NCBI GenBank assembly: GCA_016703225.1
Contig: JADJCM010000001.1
Location: forward strand, 310,001 to 374,000
Source of the DNA: Lysobacterales bacterium
GTDB taxonomy: Bacteria; Pseudomonadota; Gammaproteobacteria; Xanthomonadales; Ahniellaceae
Reading direction: 5' to 3'
DNA: 64,000 nucleotides
Within the stretch, counting starts at the first letter, position 1. Every line of letters starts with the position of its first letter. The position numbers were made by a program, and so were the translations under genes. Below are positions 44,248 through 53,397 of the stretch, piece after piece. The notes beneath the pieces were generated by a model. That model saw only the letters and a program-made list of their open reading frames with translations, had not been told where the DNA came from and did no database searches.

Positions 44248-45852
44248 TCATGCGAAAAGCAATTGCTGCGGCTGATGATTGGCGCGAATCTCCGGCCAAA
44301 GGTCCACGAAAGACGCTGCAGAAATTCGCGCAAGTTCGCTTGGTTCGATCTTGTTCAAGCCACCACCGTAGACTCGTCCCTCACCTCGAAGCTCCTGGCC
44401 CGACACCAAGCCAAGTAGTCCATGGACATCTTGCTCCCGTTCTGGGTGCTCGCTCAGCATCTCGGCTAACCCGTTACGGGGGTACAGCATGAGATAGAGA
44501 TTGGTTCCGATCGCTCTTGATCGATTCCAGATGAAACGAAATGGTTGTTTTTCAGCCACGCCGCGCCCCATATAGGTGCACAAGAACGGTGCCGGCAGAC
44601 GCTGTTCTTGTTTGTACCAAGGGCTTCGCTTCCCAATCAAATAGCCGTCCAAGATGCCGAGCGACCGTGCAGTCTGCAGGTAACTCCAGAGCGCCGGATA
44701 CCTTGACTCAAGCAATGGACCGGGCAGATCGCAATCGATGACGCACAGCGGACGATCGAGAACAGGGTATCCATCAGCGTCAGAATCGATAATCGTCGTC
44801 CTGAGGTGTCGGGGGCTGGGAAGGATTGGAGAAAGGTACTTGCTCGGAAGCCCAAGTCGCTCTGCTTCTGCCCGGTCCAAGACAAAGAACTTGTTGCATC
44901 CGGTGGCGATACCCCTCTGGACACGGAATAGGTCGCCGAGCATCAGCCCTCCACTGTCGATACGCGCGCGGCGGTCGTTCTTGGCGTGACTCGGGTACAT
45001 GGTCCACTTGCGCAACGCACCGAGCCCTCCACGCGATATGACTTCGCAGGTTTGCGGCTGATCCAGAGAACCGCCGAAGGTGAAATCGACCGCATGATCG
45101 GATGCTGGCGGCGATTTTCGGAAGACCACCACAACCGAAGACACCAGCGCGTCGCCGAATTGAACATCTGCTGGGTCAAAACGGTGAACGCGGATGAGGG
45201 TGACGCGATCCGCAAGAAAGCCTTTGAGAGCCACTCCGTAATTGACATCCATGAACTCCGAGGGGATCAGCCACGCGGCGATTCCACCCTCTTCCATCCA
45301 CGACGTGGCCAGCAGGAGAAAATAAACGTACAGACCTGCCAACCCGCTGACTTCGACCCCCACCCGCCCGAGCGTAAGGGATTTCAGACGCTCCTTCTCC
45401 TCCCGGCCGATGTGGTGGTGTCGAACGTAGGGCGGGTTGGCCAAGATCACGTTGGGGGCCGGTGGGCAGGGGTCGGCGGCAACGATTCGCGTAAAGTCGC
45501 CCCTCACAACGTCGAGTCCCGCATCGGTCCACAGTTTTCGAGCCGCATCGGCGAATGCGCTGTCGATCTCGACGCCGATGGAACTACGTATTCCGTCAGA
45601 GCCGAAGACGGCGAGCGCCGCAGAAAAGAAACTGCCCGAACCGATAGAAGGATCGGCGAAGCGGATGCCGCCTTCTGGACTACCGACCAATGAGCGAACG
45701 TATCGGGCAATCTCGACTGCCAGCGGGTAGGGGGTCGCGAACTGGCCCAGGCGATTCCGCTCGATAGCCGGCTTCCCTGAATCGATTGCCGCCTGCATGG
45801 CTTGCCGCCGAGACTCGATCGAGCCTTCTTTGTGTGCGAGCGGGGAACTCAT
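44248..45852 (-). CDS. N6-adenine DNA methyltransferase of a XamI-type R-M system
   Basis: 534 residues. The SAM site is in IRFADPSIGSGSFFSAALAV, and the catalytic motif is NPPY in ILANPPYVRHHHIGREEK, the order of gamma-type N6-adenine methyltransferases with a C-terminal target-recognition region. LGQFATPYPLAVEIARYV is the usual motif X-like start. The ATG at 45852 overlaps the endonuclease stop by 4 bases. Known XamI recognises GTCGAC, so this enzyme probably protects that site; specificity is inferred from the partner. The codons are AT-richer than the neighbours. Confidence 0.87.
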   Translation of the reverse strand: MSSPLAHKEGSIESRRQAMQAAIDSGKPAIERNRLGQFATPYPLAVEIARYVRSLVGSPEGGIRFADPSIGSGSFFSAALAVFGSDGIRSSIGVEIDSAFADAARKLWTDAGLDVVRGDFTRIVAADPCPPAPNVILANPPYVRHHHIGREEKERLKSLTLGRVGVEVSGLAGLYVYFLLLATSWMEEGGIAAWLIPSEFMDVNYGVALKGFLADRVTLIRVHRFDPADVQFGDALVSSVVVVFRKSPPASDHAVDFTFGGSLDQPQTCEVISRGGLGALRKWTMYPSHAKNDRRARIDSGGLMLGDLFRVQRGIATGCNKFFVLDRAEAERLGLPSKYLSPILPSPRHLRTTIIDSDADGYPVLDRPLCVIDCDLPGPLLESRYPALWSYLQTARSLGILDGYLIGKRSPWYKQEQRLPAPFLCTYMGRGVAEKQPFRFIWNRSRAIGTNLYLMLYPRNGLAEMLSEHPEREQDVHGLLGLVSGQELRGEGRVYGGGLNKIEPSELARISAASFVDLWPEIRANHQPQQLLFA

Positions 45853-46805
45853 AGGCCCAGCTTCACAAGGTCGTCGATGCGATGTTCCCAAACCCAGTCA
45901 ATGCCCTCGGCGGCTTCGTAACCTAAGTAGTCGCTGCCGAAGTAACCGCACAGAAACAACACGTACGGCACATTCTCACCAAGCGCGGCCTTCAGTTGGT
46001 GGATCTTTGTGGCTTCCTCCTTCCGTCGCTTGTTGGTATTGGTGAAGTCTCCCGCAGACTTTGCCTCGATCAGAATCGGCAGCCGATCTTTTCGTCGTTT
46101 CTTGGGCTGGATCACCACATCCACTGGCATATTGACGACGAGAGCCTTGCCGACCGGGATGTTCATCCGAAATGCGTACGTCGCTGGCTCCATCTTGGTC
46201 AACGGCAGGCCGGTCGAGTGCCCTTGCTTCCGGTAGCCCCTGGCGTCGAGCCATCCACCGATCAGCCTGAGTTGCCGCTCCTCCTGAGCGTTGCGCACGA
46301 TCGGATTCGATACGGCAGTGCACAAGCGATCTGCGACGATGGTCGATGCACGGTCGCGTTCGTGATCTACTGGATCTTTCCTGCGGTCCAACCAGGGAAA
46401 GACGTCGCGATCCAGCAATTTTGTGATGATGCCGCAGAGCTTCGAGAGCTCCGTATCCAAGTCGGCACTGTTCATCTTGCGCGGGAGCTTTCCACTCTCC
46501 ATGCTGCCGACCACGCTCTTCTTCGCGCCAGCCAGCCCGATCAGGCGGTCCACCGCTATGGGCGGGGCGGTGCACATGCGCAGCGTGGGCAGGGCGTTCG
46601 GATAGCTCTTGAGTGTGGCGGCCTCGATGCTGCGCAAGTCACGAGTGGCCAGCAGTGCGTCCTTCACTTGAGCCGTTGTCTTGACTCGTGTTGCACGAAA
46701 CGCCTCGGGCGCGAAGCGCATGAACCACTGATTGAACTGATCAACGGATTTCGCGCTGTCCGACTTCCACAGGTGGGGCTTGTCCGCATTGATCCGCTTG
46801 TTCAT
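45849..46805 (-). CDS. XamI-family type II restriction endonuclease
   Basis: 318 residues from the ATG at 46805 (MNKRINADKPHLWK). A longer start at 46847 cannot be excluded. The sequence follows the XamI family throughout: FNQWFMRFAPEAFRATR, LPTLRMCTAPPIAVDRLIGLAG, IVADRLCTAVSNPIVRNAQEERQL, and a PD-(D/E)XK-like LPILIEAKSAGDFTNTNKRRKEEA. It ends YLGYEAAEGIDWVWEHRIDDL. XamI cuts GTCGAC (established). It precedes the methyltransferase in the operon, an order that usually needs some control of expression, but no controller gene is present. Confidence 0.87.
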   Translation of the reverse strand: MNKRINADKPHLWKSDSAKSVDQFNQWFMRFAPEAFRATRVKTTAQVKDALLATRDLRSIEAATLKSYPNALPTLRMCTAPPIAVDRLIGLAGAKKSVVGSMESGKLPRKMNSADLDTELSKLCGIITKLLDRDVFPWLDRRKDPVDHERDRASTIVADRLCTAVSNPIVRNAQEERQLRLIGGWLDARGYRKQGHSTGLPLTKMEPATYAFRMNIPVGKALVVNMPVDVVIQPKKRRKDRLPILIEAKSAGDFTNTNKRRKEEATKIHQLKAALGENVPYVLFLCGYFGSDYLGYEAAEGIDWVWEHRIDDLVKLGL

Positions 46806-46893
46806 GACAACATGTTCCGCTGAGTGGGGTTGGTCTCTGTCAATCATGAGTGGTTACGTGAATGCGTCAATAGGAGCCATCCGGTCGCTTGAC

Positions 46894-46907
46894 TAGGATA
46901 TTTCCTA
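46894..46907. promoter_or_regulatory. inverted repeat upstream of the restriction operon
   Basis: TAGGATATTTCCTA has perfect 5-base arms around TATT, about 90 bases before the endonuclease start, in the AT-rich leader. A minus-strand TTGACG (17-base spacer) ATGATT pair lies nearer the gene, at about 46844-46872, and could be its promoter. The palindrome could be an operator; no controller gene is seen. Confidence 0.35.
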
Positions 46908-46940
46908 ATCCGTAGATGGCAGAAGGGAGCGTTGCAGCAA

Positions 46941-47055
46941 TGATCAATCGCGCTCGGCGGCTTCCTTGCGGCCCTGCTCGCGGATCAGGGCCTCCTTGCG
47001 CGCCTCGTCGATGGTCTGCATCACCGACTTCACGTCGGCGCGGTGGCGATCAAAC
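46941..47055 (-). repeat. functional 3' end of the RIO-kinase gene, right border of the R-M unit
   Basis: Copy two of the 115-bp direct repeat. It forms the current end of the RIO kinase gene, including its stop. Together with the copy at 44099 it brackets about 2.7 kb holding only the restriction and methylation genes and their leader. Confidence 0.88.
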
Positions 47056-47801
47056 GCAAAGCGGCCAGTCAGCGGCGTATCGGGCTTGAGTTCGCCCTTC
47101 TGGAACAGTGCCCACATCTCCTCGCCATAGTGGGTGGCGGCGAGTTCGGGCGCAAAGCGCGCCAGGCAGTCGCGCAGGTTGTGCACGTCGCGCAGCAGCA
47201 TCTTGCGCGCGTTGTTGTTGCCGCTGGCGCTGACCACCTGCGGAAAGTCGATGATCACCGGCCCATCCTCGGCGACCAGCACGTTGTATTCGGACAGGTC
47301 GCCGTGGATCCAGCCGAGGCAGAGCATGCGCACCACGTCGCGGATCAAATCGTGATGGAACATGCGCGCAACCGCGGGCGGCAGGTCCACTTCTCCGAGG
47401 CGCGGCGCGCTGTAGCCGTGCTCGTCGGTGACCAGGTCCATCAGCAGCACGCCGTTGAAATAGCCGTGCGGCTTGGGCACGCGCACACCGCCGGCGGCGA
47501 ACTGGTAGAGGGCATCGACTTCGGTGTGCTTCCACGCTTCCTCGGCCTCGCGCTTGCCGAAGCGGCTGGCGTTGCCGATCGCGCGCGCCTGGCGCGAACC
47601 GCGCACCGAGCGCCCTTCCTGATACTGCACGCGCGCCTGAAAACTGCGCTGACCCAGGTCCTTGTAGACCTTGGCGCAGCGGACGTGCTCGCCCGAACGC
47701 ACCACGTAGACGGACGCTTCCTTGCCGCTCTTGAGCGGCCGCAACACTTCGTCGATGACGCCGTCGTCGAGCAACGGCTGCAAGCCCTTCGGGGTTTTCA
47801 C
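46944..47801 (-). CDS. RIO1-like serine protein kinase
   Basis: 285 residues from a GTG at 47801 (MKTPKGLQPLLDDGVIDEVL) with GGGAA upstream; no ATG is available in frame. RIO features are GKEASVYVVRSGEHVRCAKVYKD (ATP-binding lysine), LLMDLVTDEHG, the catalytic GWIHGDLSEYNVLV and the metal-binding VIIDFPQVV. Bacterial RIO kinases of this type occur widely in gammaproteobacteria, with unsettled substrates. Its 3' 115 bases are duplicated on the far side of the R-M unit. It diverges from etfB. Confidence 0.88.
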   Translation of the reverse strand: MKTPKGLQPLLDDGVIDEVLRPLKSGKEASVYVVRSGEHVRCAKVYKDLGQRSFQARVQYQEGRSVRGSRQARAIGNASRFGKREAEEAWKHTEVDALYQFAAGGVRVPKPHGYFNGVLLMDLVTDEHGYSAPRLGEVDLPPAVARMFHHDLIRDVVRMLCLGWIHGDLSEYNVLVAEDGPVIIDFPQVVSASGNNNARKMLLRDVHNLRDCLARFAPELAATHYGEEMWALFQKGELKPDTPLTGRFAFDRHRADVKSVMQTIDEARKEALIREQGRKEAAERD

Positions 47802-47960
47802 GGGTTCCCGGGGCCGCCGGATGCAGAAAGAGGGCGTCAGTATGGCGGAATGGCCTGACCCGCCGCTAACACGGAAGCATTCGAATAGGCCTTCACTCCG
47901 CTTCCCGCTAAGATGCGCGCCCTTTGCCGGCATCCCCGCTGGCGGTTCGAGGACCCACGA

Positions 47961-48707
47961 ATGAAGATCCTGGTCGCCTACAAGCGCGTCGTCGATTACA
48001 ACGTGCGCATCCAAGTGAAACCTGACGGTGCCGGCGTCGTCACCGACGGTGTCAAGCTGTCGCCGAACCCGTTCGACGACATCGCGCTCGAGGAAGCCTT
48101 GCGCCTGCGCGAGAAAGGTGTGGCCACGGAAGTGATCGTCGCGACCATCGCCCCCACCGACGCCCAGGCACACTTGCGCAATGGCCTGGCCATGGGCGCA
48201 AACCGCGCCATCCACGTCACCACCGACCGTCCGCTGCAGCCGCTCACCGCGGCGCGTGCGCTGCTCAAGCTGGTCGAGAAGGAGCAGCCCGGCCTGGTCA
48301 TCCTCGGCAAGCAGGCGATCGACGACGACTGCAGCCAGACCGGGCAGATGCTGGCGGCACTGTGGGGCAAGGCGCAGGCGACCTCGGCTTCGAAGGTCGA
48401 AGTGAACGGCAACACCGTGCGGGTGACGCGCGAAGTCGACGCCGGCCTCGAGACGCTCGAGGTGGACCTGCCCGCGGTGATCACCACCGACCTGCGCCTG
48501 AACGAGCCGCGCTACGTCAAGCTGCCGGACATCATGAAGGCGAAGTCGAAGCCGATGGAAGCGATCGCGCTCGACACGCTTGGCATCGAGTCCGGCGACC
48601 ACCTCAAGACCACGCAATTCGCTCCACCGGCCAAGCGCAGCAAGGGCGTGATGGTCAAGGATGCGGCCGAACTGGTCGCTGCATTGAAGTCCAAGGGACT
48701 GTTGTAA
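47961..48707 (+). CDS. etfB: electron transfer flavoprotein subunit beta
   Basis: 248-residue small ETF subunit: MKILVAYKRVVDYNVRIQVKPDG at the start and VILGKQAIDDDCSQTGQMLAA, the family signature, near residue 115. With EtfA it carries electrons from acyl-CoA and other dehydrogenases to ETF-QO. It is 10 bases before etfA. Confidence 0.95.
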   Translation: MKILVAYKRVVDYNVRIQVKPDGAGVVTDGVKLSPNPFDDIALEEALRLREKGVATEVIVATIAPTDAQAHLRNGLAMGANRAIHVTTDRPLQPLTAARALLKLVEKEQPGLVILGKQAIDDDCSQTGQMLAALWGKAQATSASKVEVNGNTVRVTREVDAGLETLEVDLPAVITTDLRLNEPRYVKLPDIMKAKSKPMEAIALDTLGIESGDHLKTTQFAPPAKRSKGVMVKDAAELVAALKSKGLL

Positions 48708-48717
48708 GGAGCCCGCC

Positions 48718-49659
48718 ATGAGCAAGATCCTGATCATCGCCGAACACGCCTCTGGCCAGCTCAACCCGAGCACCGCAAAGTGCCTGACCGCCGCGAAACA
48801 GATGGGCGCGAGCGCCATCGACATCGCCGTGTTCGCGGCCGAGCCCGCCGCCGTCGCCGCCCAAGCCGCAACGCTGGATGGCGTCAGCCGCGTACTCACC
48901 ATCGCCAACGCCGCGAATGCGAACGCGCTCGCCGCCGTGCTGGCGCCGCAAGTCGTGGCGCTGGCCGCGAACTACACCCACGTGCTCGGGCCGAGCACGA
49001 CCTTCGGCAAGGACCTGCTGCCGCGCGTCGCCGCGCTGCTCGGCGAAGCCCAGGTCAGCGACATCATGAAGGTGCTCGGCAGCCACAGCTTCCAGCGGCC
49101 GATCTATGCCGGCAATGCGATCCTCACCGTCGAGGCACCGCAGGATCGCAAGCTCATCGCGACGGTGCGCAACGCCTCGTTCGCGGCGACCGGAAACGGC
49201 AGCGCCGCTGCACCGATCGAAGCCGCAGCCGTGTCGGTGGAACTGCCGACCCACACGCGCTTCGTCGAACTGCAGGCCGGCGCCAAGGATCGCCCCGACC
49301 TGCAGACCGCGAGCCGCGTCGTCTCCGGTGGGCGCGCGCTGGGTTCGAGCGAGAACTTCAACGTGATCTACGCGCTCGCCGACAAGCTCGGCGCCGGCGT
49401 TGGCGCCTCGCGCGCCGCGGTCGATGCCGGCTATGTGCCGAGCGACATGCAGGTCGGCCAGACCGGCAAGATCATCGCCCCCGAGCTGTACATCGCGATC
49501 GGCATCTCCGGCGCGATCCAGCACCTCACCGGCATCAAGGATGCCGGCACCATCGTCGCGATCAACAAGGACGGCGAAGCCCCGATCTTCGAAGTCGCCG
49601 ACTTCGGCCTGGTCGGGGACTTGTTCAAAGTCGTTCCGGAAATCGAAGCGCTGCTGTGA
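48718..49659 (+). CDS. etfA: electron transfer flavoprotein subunit alpha
   Basis: 313 residues with AAGGAG before the ATG. The C-terminal FAD domain has VVSGGRALGSSENF, GASRAAVDAGYVPSDMQVGQTGKIIAPELYIAIGISGAIQH and IVAINKDGEAPIFEVADFGLVGDLF, all family hallmarks. Operon with etfB and followed by a terminator. Its acceptor ETF-QO is encoded at 22777-24375. Confidence 0.95.
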   Translation: MSKILIIAEHASGQLNPSTAKCLTAAKQMGASAIDIAVFAAEPAAVAAQAATLDGVSRVLTIANAANANALAAVLAPQVVALAANYTHVLGPSTTFGKDLLPRVAALLGEAQVSDIMKVLGSHSFQRPIYAGNAILTVEAPQDRKLIATVRNASFAATGNGSAAAPIEAAAVSVELPTHTRFVELQAGAKDRPDLQTASRVVSGGRALGSSENFNVIYALADKLGAGVGASRAAVDAGYVPSDMQVGQTGKIIAPELYIAIGISGAIQHLTGIKDAGTIVAINKDGEAPIFEVADFGLVGDLFKVVPEIEALL

Positions 49660-49679
49660 GCACGGGCGCTGCATGAAGA

Positions 49680-49709
49680 GGCCGCTGCAGCGATGCAGCG
49701 GCCCTTTTT
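49680..49709 (+). terminator. intrinsic terminator of etfBA
   Basis: Stem GGCCGCTGCA / TGCAGCGGCC with GCGA loop followed by CTTTTTC, 20 bases after the etfA stop and before the convergent GAPDH gene. Confidence 0.9.
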
Positions 49710-49730
49710 CATTCGCGATCCGGGTCGTTC

Positions 49731-50744
49731 CTAGCGGGCGGCCATCAGCGCCAGCGTGGTGTCGAGCATGCGGTTGCTGAAACCCCACTCGTTGTCATAC
49801 CAGGCGCAGACCTTGACCAGCGTTCCACCCATGACCTTGGTCAGCGTGGCGTCGTAGACCGAGCTGCGCGGATCGTGATTGAAGTCGATCGACACCAGCG
49901 GGCCATGGTTGATGCCGAGAATGCCCTTGAGTGCACCGGTCGAAGCCGCAGTCACGACGCCATCGATTTCCTCCTTGGTCGTGGCGCGCGCCGCGACGAA
50001 GGTGAGATCGACCACCGAGACATTGATCGTCGGCACGCGCATGGCGAAGCCGTCGAGCTTGCCGTTCAACTCCGGCAACACCAGGCCGACCGCGGCGGCG
50101 GCGCCGGTCTTGGTCGGGATCTGGCTCATCGTCGCGGAACGCGCACGGCGCAAGTCGGAGTGGAATACGTCGGTCAGCACCTGGTCGTTGGTGTAGGCGT
50201 GGATGGTGGTCATCTGGCCGTGCACGATGCCGATCTTCTCGTGCAGCACCTTGGCCAGCGGCGCCAGGCAATTGGTGGTGCAGGAGGCGTTCGAGATCAC
50301 CGTGTGCGCGGCTTTGAGCACGTCGTGGTTGACGCCATAGACGACGGTGGCGTCGATGTCGCTGCCGCCCGGCGCCGAGATGATCACCTTCTTCGCACCG
50401 CCCTGCAGATGCGCACTCGCCTTGGCCTTGCTGGTGAACAAGCCGGTGCATTCGAGCACCACGTCGACGTCGTGCGCGCCCCACGGAATCTCGGCCGGAT
50501 TGCGCACCGCGTAGACCTTGATGCGGTCGCCCTTGACGATCAGGTCGCCGCCATCGACGCCGACGTCGAACGGAAACTTGCCATGCGCGGTGTCGTAGCG
50601 GGTCAGGTGCGCGTTGGTCTCGGCGTCGCCCAGATCGTTGATCGCGACCACCTGCATTTCGCTGTTGCGACCCGACTCGTACAGTGCACGCAGGATGTTG
50701 CGACCGATGCGGCCGTAGCCATTGATCGCGACCTTGATCGCCAT
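49731..50744 (-). CDS. gap: type I glyceraldehyde-3-phosphate dehydrogenase
   Basis: 337 residues. NAD-binding start MAIKVAINGYGRIGRNILRAL, catalytic cysteine in SNASCTTNC, and the C-terminal WYDNEWGFSNRM. Interconverts glyceraldehyde-3-phosphate and 1,3-bisphosphoglycerate in glycolysis and gluconeogenesis. The 32-34 region (INDL rather than a strict NADP loop) fits NAD use. Stands alone and converges on etfA. Confidence 0.94.
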   Translation of the reverse strand: MAIKVAINGYGRIGRNILRALYESGRNSEMQVVAINDLGDAETNAHLTRYDTAHGKFPFDVGVDGGDLIVKGDRIKVYAVRNPAEIPWGAHDVDVVLECTGLFTSKAKASAHLQGGAKKVIISAPGGSDIDATVVYGVNHDVLKAAHTVISNASCTTNCLAPLAKVLHEKIGIVHGQMTTIHAYTNDQVLTDVFHSDLRRARSATMSQIPTKTGAAAAVGLVLPELNGKLDGFAMRVPTINVSVVDLTFVAARATTKEEIDGVVTAASTGALKGILGINHGPLVSIDFNHDPRSSVYDATLTKVMGGTLVKVCAWYDNEWGFSNRMLDTTLALMAAR

Positions 50745-50874
50745 GACGCTCTCCGGAGACAGGACAAAGGGGCGACGATTCTAGCGTTCGGGTTTCGCAC
50801 CCGGATACTCCGGCACCGGTCAAATTCGGGGCGGCTGCTGGCTAGACTAGACGCCCAGCCCAGGGAGCCGCGCC

Positions 50875-51915
50875 ATGGAACCGTTACCGCCGATCGCCAG
50901 CCCAGCCGTCGCCGACCTCCCGGCGCGCCCGCGCCGGCGCTGGTGGTGGCGACTGACGCTGGCCCTGCTGGCGCTGATCGCGCTCGCCACAGCGGTGCTG
51001 ATGTGGCGCTGGAGTACGCCGCCGCCGGCCTTCGATCCCCTGCTGCAGGCCAAGGTACGCAATGGCAGCGGCGCGCTGGTGGTCGGTGTCACGACCGCTT
51101 CGACGCTGGCGCGCGTCGGCGAACTGCTGCTCGACAAGAACGGCGGTTACCTGTCCAACGACGTGATGCCACCGAGCGTTTTCCTTGACGACCAGCCGAA
51201 CTGGGAGTTCGGCGTCATCGAGCAGAGCCGCGATTTGGCGCAGGCACTGCGCCGCGATTTTTCGCGCTCGCTGACGCAGTCGGTCGAGGACAAGGACCTG
51301 GCCGAGGCGCAGCCGCTGTTCTCGACCACCAACGACCGCTGGTTGCTGCCTTCGACCGAAAGCCAGTATCGCGCCGCGATCGCGCGCGTCGACGCCTATC
51401 GCGTGCGCCTTGGCGACGGCGATCTCAACGACGCCCAGTTCTACGCCCGCGCCGACAATCTCGCCAGCTATCTGGCCACGGTCGAGGGACGCCTTGGCAG
51501 CCTGTCGCAACGCCTGTCCGCCGCGGTCGGGCCGACCCGCCAGGACACCGACCTCGCCAACGACCCGAGCGCACGCCAGTCGAAACCGGCCGTGGCCGCG
51601 CGTGAGGTGCGCACGCCCTGGCGTGAAATCGACGACGTCTTCTACGAGGCGCGCGGCTCCTGCTTCGCGCTGATCCACTTCCTCAAGGCGGTCGAGTACG
51701 ACTTCGCGGCGGTGCTGAAGGACAAGAACGCGACGGTGACGCTGCGCCAGATCATCGCCGAGCTCGAAGCCACCCAGCAGCCGCTCGGCAGCCCGGTCAT
51801 CCTCAACGGCTCTCCCTACGGCTTCTTCGCCAACCACTCGCTGGTGCTGGCCAGCTACATCGCGCGCGCCAATGCCTCGATCATCGAACTGCGCAAGCTG
51901 CTGGAGCGAGGCTGA
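50875..51915 (+). CDS. DUF2333 family membrane-anchored protein
   Basis: 346 residues: an arginine-rich cytoplasmic start, one membrane helix (about 26-44, LTLALLALIALATAVLMW) and a large periplasmic domain. DUF2333 traits are NGGYLSNDVMPPSVFLDDQPNWEFGV, SRDLAQALRRDFSRSLTQSVEDKDL and YEARGSCFALIHFLKAVEYDF. The family is widespread in gammaproteobacteria but its function is unknown. Diverges from gap. Confidence 0.85.
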   Translation: MEPLPPIASPAVADLPARPRRRWWWRLTLALLALIALATAVLMWRWSTPPPAFDPLLQAKVRNGSGALVVGVTTASTLARVGELLLDKNGGYLSNDVMPPSVFLDDQPNWEFGVIEQSRDLAQALRRDFSRSLTQSVEDKDLAEAQPLFSTTNDRWLLPSTESQYRAAIARVDAYRVRLGDGDLNDAQFYARADNLASYLATVEGRLGSLSQRLSAAVGPTRQDTDLANDPSARQSKPAVAAREVRTPWREIDDVFYEARGSCFALIHFLKAVEYDFAAVLKDKNATVTLRQIIAELEATQQPLGSPVILNGSPYGFFANHSLVLASYIARANASIIELRKLLERG

Positions 51916-51955
51916 GCGGGGTCTTGAGGCAGCGACGTCCACGAACCCTTGACCC

Positions 51956-52029
51956 GTAGGGGCAGGCCCCCGTGCCTGCCCTGCACTTTGCGACAACCCA
52001 TCAGGGCGGCCACGGGGGCCGCCCTTACA
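51956..52029. repeat. palindromic intergenic repeat element
   Basis: Two GC-rich hairpin halves, GGGGCAGGCCCCCGTGCCTG and GGGCGGCCACGGGGGCCGCC, bounded by GTAGGGG and CCCTTAC. Repeats of this shape are common between genes in many environmental bacterial genomes. It sits between the DUF2333 gene and tilS and may be one of many copies in this genome. No other copy is visible in the window. Confidence 0.65.
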
Positions 52030-52086
52030 GCGCTGAATCCGGCGTCTGGTCAACGATGACACGCGCGCAGATGGCACACTGTCGCA

Positions 52087-53388
52087 ATGTCCGCCGCACG
52101 CCGAATCCTTGCCGATTTCATCGCGACGCTGCCGCACCGCGAGTTCGTGCTGGCGTTGAGCGGCGGCATGGACTCGCGCACGCTGCTGCAGGTGGCGGCA
52201 TCGCTGCGCGGTCAACTCGACCTCAGTCTGCGCGCAATCCATGTCGATCACGGCCTGCACCCGGACTCGGCGCGCTGGGCCGAGCGCTGCCGCGACTGGT
52301 GCACGGCACTCGCGGTTCCGCTCGACGTGGTGCGCGTGCAGGTGACGCGCATCGCCGAACTTGGGCTGGAAGCCGCCGCGCGTGCGGCGCGGCACGCGGC
52401 CTTCGCCGAACGCCTCGGCGACGACGAAGTGCTGCTGGCGGCGCATCATCGCGACGACCAGGCGGAAACCATGCTGCTGCGGGCGTTGCGTGCGCCGGGT
52501 TACGACGGCCTCGCCGGCATGCGCCCGCTGCGCCGCTTCAGCCGCGGCTGGCTCGCGCGACCCTGGCTGGAAGTGCCGCGCAGTGCGATCCGCGCCGAGG
52601 CCGAACGCGAAGGCCTCGAATGGATCGAAGACCCGAGCAACGCCGACACCACGCTCGATCGCAACTTCCTGCGCCACGAGATTCTGCCGCGACTCTCGGC
52701 ACGCTGGCCACAGGCCATGGCCGCGTTGGCGACCACGGCACAGCGCGCCGCCGACCTGCTCGCACTCGCCGAACCCGAGGTGCAGCGCCTGCTTGCGCAG
52801 CATCGCGATCTCGAGACCGGCGTACTCGATGCACGCGTGCTGGAACTGTCCGCGGGCACGGCGATCGCGGTGCTGAAAGCGTGGCTGCGCGAACGGGCGC
52901 TGACGCATCCACCCGCCGCAGTCCTGCGCGAAGTGCTGCGGCAGATGCGCGATGCGCGCGCCGATCGCGTGCCAGAGGTGCGTTGGGCCGACGCAGTGCT
53001 GCGCCGTTATCGTGGGCAGCTGCATGCGCAGACGGCGACGTCGTCGTTGCCGTTGACCGACACCGACTGGCTACCGGAACAGCCCTTCGCCCTGACTGAC
53101 GGCGGCGTCCTGCCGGCACTTCCCGGAATGTTCGAGGCTCCCCTGCGCGTGGCCCCGCGCCGTGGCGGCGAGAAGATCCGCGTGCACGCGCAGGCGCCGC
53201 GACGACCATTGCGGCTGCTGCTCCAGGAATGCGGCGTGCCGCCGTGGCAGCGCGCGCAACTGCCATGTCTGTGGCAGGGAGAGACCCTGATCGCAGTCGG
53301 CGACCGCTTCCTCGACGCCGGCTTCGCCGCGCGGCTTCGCGACGCCGGTCACGTCTGGCGCGTTGAATCCGCCGCGAAGCCGGGCTAA
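52087..53388 (+). CDS. tilS: tRNA(Ile)-lysidine synthetase TilS
   Basis: 433 residues. The P-loop FVLALSGGMDSRTLLQ near residue 20-35 is the PP-motif. AIHVDHGLHPDSARWAERC, AARAARHAAFAE and LLAAHHRDDQAETMLLRALRAPG are classical TilS elements. A TilS C-terminal domain is present. It modifies C34 of the AUA-decoding tRNA to lysidine, essential for reading AUA. Ten bases before xseB. Confidence 0.94.
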   Translation: MSAARRILADFIATLPHREFVLALSGGMDSRTLLQVAASLRGQLDLSLRAIHVDHGLHPDSARWAERCRDWCTALAVPLDVVRVQVTRIAELGLEAAARAARHAAFAERLGDDEVLLAAHHRDDQAETMLLRALRAPGYDGLAGMRPLRRFSRGWLARPWLEVPRSAIRAEAEREGLEWIEDPSNADTTLDRNFLRHEILPRLSARWPQAMAALATTAQRAADLLALAEPEVQRLLAQHRDLETGVLDARVLELSAGTAIAVLKAWLRERALTHPPAAVLREVLRQMRDARADRVPEVRWADAVLRRYRGQLHAQTATSSLPLTDTDWLPEQPFALTDGGVLPALPGMFEAPLRVAPRRGGEKIRVHAQAPRRPLRLLLQECGVPPWQRAQLPCLWQGETLIAVGDRFLDAGFAARLRDAGHVWRVESAAKPG

Positions 53389-53397
53389 GGTGCGCCC

